Below are positions 59,959 through 64,000 of a DNA stretch of 64,000 nt, piece after piece. Under the pieces are notes generated by a model. That model was given only the letters and a program-made list of their open reading frames with translations, searched no databases and had not been told where the DNA came from. Each line of letters begins with the position of its first letter. Positions within the stretch are counted from its first letter, which is position 1. The position numbers were made by a program, and so were the translations under genes. The DNA comes from Sorangium sp051521495 (GTDB taxonomy: Bacteria > Myxococcota_A > Polyangia > Polyangiales > Polyangiaceae). The DNA lies in the NCBI RefSeq assembly GCF_051521495.1, contig NZ_CP150355.1:9486001-9550000 (forward strand). Reading direction: 5' to 3'.

Positions 59959-61263
59959 ATGCGCGCGGCGACCTCCGGTGAAGGATCTCCTCCAACCATG
60001 ACGTCGCCGGCTCTCCGCGAGGACGCCCCGCCTCCGGCGCGGCGAAGCGTCTCGGGCAGCATGGCGCTGAAGACCGCGAGCGATCTCGTCTCGCGCGGCG
60101 TCCGCATGCTCCTCGCCGTGGTCGCCGCGCGGCTCCTGGGGCCTGCGGGCTTCGGCGACTACAGCTACGCCTTCGCGGTGGGCTTCCTGCTCGGCGAGCT
60201 CGCGGACCTCGGCCTGCACCTGTTCATCGCGCGGGAGGTGGCCCGGGATCCCGGCGCTCCCATCGGCCCGCTCGTGCGCCTCAAGCTCGCCGTGACGCTG
60301 GCCGCCGGCGGCGTCGGGCTCGTGGTCGGCCTCCTCGCGGGCGCGGCCTCGCCGCGCCGCACGCTCGTCTGGCTGCTGACGGCAGCGTGGCTGATGGCCT
60401 CCTTCGTCGAGATGCTCCACCAGGTGTTCCGCGGGCACCAGCGGATGGAGCGCGAGGTCCTGGTGGCGGTCACCATGGCGGTCGCGTCCTTCGGGCTCGG
60501 AACGGGGGCGCTGCTCTCGGGGCTCGGCGCGCTCGGCCTCGCGTGGGGCCTCGTCGCGGGCCACCTGATCGCCCTCATGCTGGCCCTGGCCCTCGCCGCC
60601 CAGCTCCTCGATCGCCGGCAGTGGTCCGGCGGGGGCGCGCTGCTCTCGCAGGGCTTCCTCCGGGAGGCCGGGCCGCTCGCGGTGGTGATGATCGCGAGCC
60701 CCCTCTACTTCCAGCTCGATCTCCTGATGCTCGGCTGGATGAGCACCCCCCGGGCGGTCGGCGACATGAGCGCGGTCCAGCGCGTGATCGGCGGCGCCAT
60801 GATGCTGCCGGGCGTCGTGCGCGCGGCGGTCTTCCCCGCCTTCGTCGCCAGCCGCTCCGCGAGCGCCCGCAGGCGCCTCGCCGCGGCCACCTTCCTCGGG
60901 CTCATGGCCTCGGGTGCGCTCATGAGCGCCGCGGTGTGGTGGATGGGCGGGCCGCTCGTCCGGCTCGTGTTCGGCCCGGAGTACGCGAGCGCCGTGCTGC
61001 CGCTCCAGCTCCTCACGACGGCGCTCGTGTGGATGCAGCCGGAGTTCGCCATCGGGCCGATGCTGTTCGCGACGGGCCAGCAGCGCCCGTACGCCGTCCT
61101 CTGGGCGGCGAGCGTGATCCTCATCGCGGCCGGCGACGCGTGGGCGGTGCCGGCGCACGGCGCCGTCGGCGCGGCCGCGGTGAAGCTCGTGGTCACGCTC
61201 GGCCTGGTGGCGGGCGAGGTGATCGTCCTCTTTCGCGTCAGAGACCGCCTCGGGGTCCCTTGA
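59959..61263 (+). CDS. Wzx-type polysaccharide flippase
   Basis: The protein has 434 residues and some 12-14 hydrophobic helices, with the N-terminal RGVRMLLAVVAARLLGPAGF and GDYSYAFAVGFLLGELADLG typical of MATE/MOP flippases that move lipid-linked oligosaccharides across the inner membrane. The GGGGAGCGCCAT site places the start at 59959 (MRAATSGEG); an ATG at 59998 is the alternative. It is oriented opposite to its neighbours, with a 215-bp spacer to the radical SAM gene from which both may be transcribed. Confidence 0.87.
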   Translation: MRAATSGEGSPPTMTSPALREDAPPPARRSVSGSMALKTASDLVSRGVRMLLAVVAARLLGPAGFGDYSYAFAVGFLLGELADLGLHLFIAREVARDPGAPIGPLVRLKLAVTLAAGGVGLVVGLLAGAASPRRTLVWLLTAAWLMASFVEMLHQVFRGHQRMEREVLVAVTMAVASFGLGTGALLSGLGALGLAWGLVAGHLIALMLALALAAQLLDRRQWSGGGALLSQGFLREAGPLAVVMIASPLYFQLDLLMLGWMSTPRAVGDMSAVQRVIGGAMMLPGVVRAAVFPAFVASRSASARRRLAAATFLGLMASGALMSAAVWWMGGPLVRLVFGPEYASAVLPLQLLTTALVWMQPEFAIGPMLFATGQQRPYAVLWAASVILIAAGDAWAVPAHGAVGAAAVKLVVTLGLVAGEVIVLFRVRDRLGVP

Positions 61264-61315
61264 GCCTCCGAGGAGCGGGCCTTTCACGAGCTCGCCTTTC
61301 GCCCAGCGCACGGCG

Positions 61316-62203
61316 TCAGTAGCTCCCCACGCCGAAGAGCATGCGCAGCGGCGTGATCGCCATGATCTTCAGGTCGACCCAGAAGCTTGCGTTGGCCAGG
61401 TAGTAGATGTCGAGGATGACGCTCTGGTCGAAGGTCACCTGGTTGCGCGCCACGACCTGCCACAGGCCGGTGATCCCGGGCCGGCCGTCGGTGCGGAGGC
61501 GGTGCCACGGCTTGAGCGCGTTGAACTCGGCCATCGGATAAGGCCTCGGCCCCACCAGGGCCATGTCGCCGGTGAGGACGTGGAGGAGCTGGGGGATCTC
61601 GTCGAGGCACAGCCAGCGCAGGACGCCGCCCAGCCGCGTGATGCGCGGATCCCTCGGGTGCTTGGGGATGACGACGCCATCGTCGCGCACGAAGCCGGGG
61701 AGCTCGCCGCGGATGACCGAGAGCCGCGCGGCGTCGCCCTTGTCCTCGCCGTCCCGGCGCTGCGTCCGCATCGTCCGGTACTTGAAGAACATGAACGGCT
61801 TCCCGCCCAGCCCTGCGCGCGGGGCGACGTGGAACGCCCCGCCCGCGGACTCGAGGCGGATCAGCAGCGCGATCGTCAGCCACAGCGGCGCGCCCCCGAG
61901 CAGCACCGACAGGGCCACGAGCTTCTCGACGGCCCGGGTGGCCGCGGCGTCGAGACCGCCCCGCTCGCCCGTTCCGAACCGGATCACCGGGATCCCCTCC
62001 GCGGTCCGCTCGGACAGGCCGAGGCGCGCCGCGAGCCACTCGAGGTCCCGCGAGGCGATCGCGACGGCCTGCCCGCGCGCGCGCGCCCGCTGCAGCACCT
62101 CCCCCACGGCGTCGAGGCCCTCGACGACGACGGGAGCGCTCGGATCCAGCGGAGGAGGCGGCGCGGTTTCACTGGGAGCGAAGGACGTCGTTGCGCAGGT
62201 CAA
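61316..62203 (-). CDS. initiating sugar transferase (PF02397 type), short N-terminus
   Basis: The protein has 295 residues from a TTG at 62203, which has CCAGGAGG five bases away, the best site in the region. The catalytic domain is complete: MFFKYRTMRTQ, ITRLGGVLRWLCLDEIPQLL, VGPRPYPMAE and GRPGITGLWQVVARN. It transfers a sugar-1-phosphate onto undecaprenyl phosphate to start repeat-unit assembly. It carries only one N-terminal membrane segment (LSVLLGGAPLWLTIALLIR) after a short alpha/beta leader (VVVEGLDAVGEVLQRARAR), so it belongs to the short (PglC-like) form rather than WbaP-type polytopic enzymes. Confidence 0.88.
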   Translation of the reverse strand: MTCATTSFAPSETAPPPPLDPSAPVVVEGLDAVGEVLQRARARGQAVAIASRDLEWLAARLGLSERTAEGIPVIRFGTGERGGLDAAATRAVEKLVALSVLLGGAPLWLTIALLIRLESAGGAFHVAPRAGLGGKPFMFFKYRTMRTQRRDGEDKGDAARLSVIRGELPGFVRDDGVVIPKHPRDPRITRLGGVLRWLCLDEIPQLLHVLTGDMALVGPRPYPMAEFNALKPWHRLRTDGRPGITGLWQVVARNQVTFDQSVILDIYYLANASFWVDLKIMAITPLRMLFGVGSY

Positions 62204-62265
62204 GCAAACCTCCTGGTGGTGTCCGGTCCGGCGTCGCGGCGGTTCCCCCGCCCTGCCGTCCCGCC

Positions 62266-63069
62266 TCAGCCCTCTCTCAGCTGCTCCCCGAACGCCCGGC
62301 GCGTCCGCCACCGCGCCCACGCCGGAAAGAGCTCTCCCACGACGCTGCGGAGGCGGAGCCGCAGCGGAGCGCCGCCCTGCGCCCGCGGCTCGCGCCAGAG
62401 CGCGGCCACGCTCTCGGCGACCCGGTCGACCGGGACGCCGCCGCCCTCGGGCCGCGACACCGAGCCCCGGCGCCGCCGCTCGTCCTCGTGAAGGCCCGTG
62501 TCCACCCAGCCGGGGTGGACCTGGGAGACCCGGATCCCCCGGGGCGCGAGCTCGATCTCGAGCGCGTCGCTGAGGCCGCGGACGGCGAACTTCGTGGCGC
62601 AGTAGACGCTCTTCATCGGCACGGCGCGGAACGAGACCTCCGAGCCGACGTTGATGATATGGCCCCCGCCCGCCCCCATCGCCTGCGCCGCGTGCCGGCA
62701 GCCGAGGATGACGCCGAGGAGGTTCGTGCGGACGATCGACTCGATCTCCTCGAGCGCCATCTCGTCGAGGCGGCCGTAGCCCTCCCGGGCGGCGTTGTTG
62801 ACGACGACGTCGATCCCGCCGAGGAACGCGCGCGCCGCGCCGAAGAAGGCGCGCTGGGAGGCGTCGTCGCCGACGTCCACCGCGGCCGTGCCGAGCCGTC
62901 GGCCCGCGGCGTCCGCAGGCGCGGAGCCCTGCTGCAATGCGAGGAGCGCGCCCTCGTCCCGCGCGCCGGCGAACACCCGGTGCCCCTCCGAGAGCGCGCG
63001 CGCCACGATGGCCCGCCCGATCCCGCGCGAGCCGCCGAGCACGACGATGGAGAGCGCCCGCTCAGGCAC
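62266..63069 (-). CDS. short-chain dehydrogenase/reductase
   Basis: The protein has 267 residues. It has the dinucleotide-binding GGSRGIGR near the N-terminus, NNAA (VVVNNAAREGYGR), the catalytic Ser in INVGSEVSF and the YCATK motif (Tyr-x3-Lys). It is thus a classical SDR using NAD(P)H; the substrate is not evident, though its place between a sugar transferase and a radical SAM gene suggests a sugar or lipid keto group. Its start overlaps the end of the upstream radical SAM gene by 8 bp. Confidence 0.9.
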   Translation of the reverse strand: MPERALSIVVLGGSRGIGRAIVARALSEGHRVFAGARDEGALLALQQGSAPADAAGRRLGTAAVDVGDDASQRAFFGAARAFLGGIDVVVNNAAREGYGRLDEMALEEIESIVRTNLLGVILGCRHAAQAMGAGGGHIINVGSEVSFRAVPMKSVYCATKFAVRGLSDALEIELAPRGIRVSQVHPGWVDTGLHEDERRRRGSVSRPEGGGVPVDRVAESVAALWREPRAQGGAPLRLRLRSVVGELFPAWARWRTRRAFGEQLREG

Positions 63070-64000
63070 GCGCGACCCGCGCCAGCAGATCTCGCCCCAG
63101 GCTGCGCAGGAGGTGCTGCTCGCTGCTCACGAGGTGCTGCTGGTTGAGCCACGGCGCCGCGCAGGCGAAGCAGCCGTGATCGCGCAGGTTCTCCCACGCG
63201 GCCCGGACGCCGACCTCGAGCACGCTCTTGGCGGGGAAGTCCGCGAGCCGCTGGTTGCACGGATACATGCGCCCGTCTCCGTCGATGAAGGCGTAGTACC
63301 GGCCCGCGCTGCACGGCAGGTACGGGAAGCTCCCTCGCCGCTCTTCCGGGGTGACGCGATCCCCGTCGTGGTATTCCCACCAGCGCGCCATGTTCTCCCA
63401 GACGCGCTCGCGGAAGACCAGCGGCGCGCCCTGCTGCTTATGGGCGAGCAGCGCGTCCGCCAGGGCCTGGCGCTCGCCCGCGTCGAGGGAGTTGTCGCCG
63501 TGGATGCGCAGCTGCCGATCGGATTGCGGCGCATAGCTCATGACGACCTCGAGCCGCGCGCCGAAGCGGTCCGCCAGCTCGAGCAGCCAGGGCACCTGAT
63601 CCTTGTTCCGGCGGTTCAGCACCGCCTTCACGATGCGCGGAATGCCGCGCGCCTGGCACGCCTCCAGCGCCTGCATAGCGACGGCGAAGGTCCCCTCGCC
63701 GCGATTGAGATCGTTGATCGGCTCCGGACCGTCGACGCTCACGACGATCGAGCTCAGGAGGGCGAGCTCGTCCACGCGCTCCTTGACGCGGAATCCGCTG
63801 GTGACCATTCCGACCGAGATCCCGCGGCTCACCGCCCGCTCGACGATCCGCCCGATCGATTTGTGCAGCATCGGCTCCCCGCCCGTGAGCGTCAGGACCG
63901 CCGTCCCCAGGGCCGCCGCCTCGTCCACGATGGCGCACAGCTGCTCGACCTTGAGCTGACCGATGTCGTCGCGCCGGTGGTGGTAGTCGCCGTAGCAGTA
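63062..64000 (-). CDS. radical SAM enzyme, N-terminus beyond window
   Basis: At least 312 residues. The window cuts within or near the CxxxCxxC cluster motif: the first visible residues, YCYGDYHHRRDD, contain what is probably its last cysteine. Then come VLTLTGGEPMLH, GMVTSGFRVKE and VVSVDGPEPINDL of the barrel, and a C-terminal SPASM-like region (LPCSAGRYYAFIDGDGRMYP, CNQRLADF, CFACAAPW). It is the second such enzyme in the polysaccharide locus and overlaps the SDR gene by 8 bp. Confidence 0.85.
   Translation of the reverse strand, partial: YCYGDYHHRRDDIGQLKVEQLCAIVDEAAALGTAVLTLTGGEPMLHKSIGRIVERAVSRGISVGMVTSGFRVKERVDELALLSSIVVSVDGPEPINDLNRGEGTFAVAMQALEACQARGIPRIVKAVLNRRNKDQVPWLLELADRFGARLEVVMSYAPQSDRQLRIHGDNSLDAGERQALADALLAHKQQGAPLVFRERVWENMARWWEYHDGDRVTPEERRGSFPYLPCSAGRYYAFIDGDGRMYPCNQRLADFPAKSVLEVGVRAAWENLRDHGCFACAAPWLNQQHLVSSEQHLLRSLGRDLLARVARA

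Overview
The window reads as chromosome of a large-genome myxobacterium, most likely Sorangium or a close relative in the Polyangiales. The grounds are very high GC with long antisense shadow ORFs, a MYXO-CTERM sorting tail on the GH27 enzyme, two giant Ser/Thr kinase-ATPases, a caspase/DUF4384 pair, many Cys-rich or low-complexity lipoproteins, an FHA-AAA-Fis regulator, CotH and lipoxygenase genes, and abundant small intergenic repeats. No rRNA, tRNA, CRISPR array or replication origin was recognised. Layout, left to right. 0-13 kb: a caspase-like peptidase (cut by the window edge) beside a broken DUF4384/lipoprotein gene; an inverted-repeat element; an acetoacetate-decarboxylase-like protein; a secreted Cys protein; an SMP-30-like lipoprotein; a BlaI/BlaR1-type pair with two visible operator dyads; GFA-like and pirin genes; and a three-gene run encoding a ten-repeat Pro-rich lipoprotein, a JmjC/cupin-like oxygenase and a patatin. 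13-30 kb: a 1,710-residue kinase-ATPase-GAF-STAS protein, a secreted GH27 alpha-galactosidase, a DUF1287 lipoprotein, a haem-oxygenase-like metal enzyme, a lectin-like lipoprotein, a Tat-exported serine hydrolase divergent from an FHA/AAA/Fis regulator, DUF2871 and DUF4267 membrane proteins and an AraC regulator. 30-46 kb: a lipoxygenase, a CotH-kinase gene split by an IS3 fragment, and a stretch rich in gene relics (a sigma-factor/outer-membrane chimera, a truncated GNAT abutting a LysR tail, an aroE start, IS66 and IS91 remnants). Here too are an MscS channel, an ISL3 transposase with a start-codon hairpin, a GxxExxY nuclease cassette between long inverted repeats, and two multihaem cytochrome-like lipoproteins. 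46-54 kb: a LysR regulator, a second kinase-ATPase lacking its usual tail, an outer-membrane protein divergent from a TetR regulator, and a Cys-rich lipoprotein overlapping a diiron ferritin-like gene. 54-64 kb: an exopolysaccharide-type locus. One tight minus-strand run (radical SAM, WecG/TagA, DegT aminotransferase, DUF218, small membrane protein, MFS) faces a flippase gene; beyond it lie a sugar transferase, an SDR and a second radical SAM gene that runs off the window. Two general themes stand out. Small repeated sequences (the GACCCAGGTT arrays, and a 60-bp element that forms part of an 85-bp palindrome) sit directly against stop codons. The 32-44 kb part is a mosaic of gene fragments joined by deletions and transposon ends. 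The best candidates for undescribed biology are the inverted-repeat-flanked GxxExxY cassette, the repeat-lipoprotein/oxygenase/patatin run, and the polysaccharide locus carrying two radical SAM enzymes.
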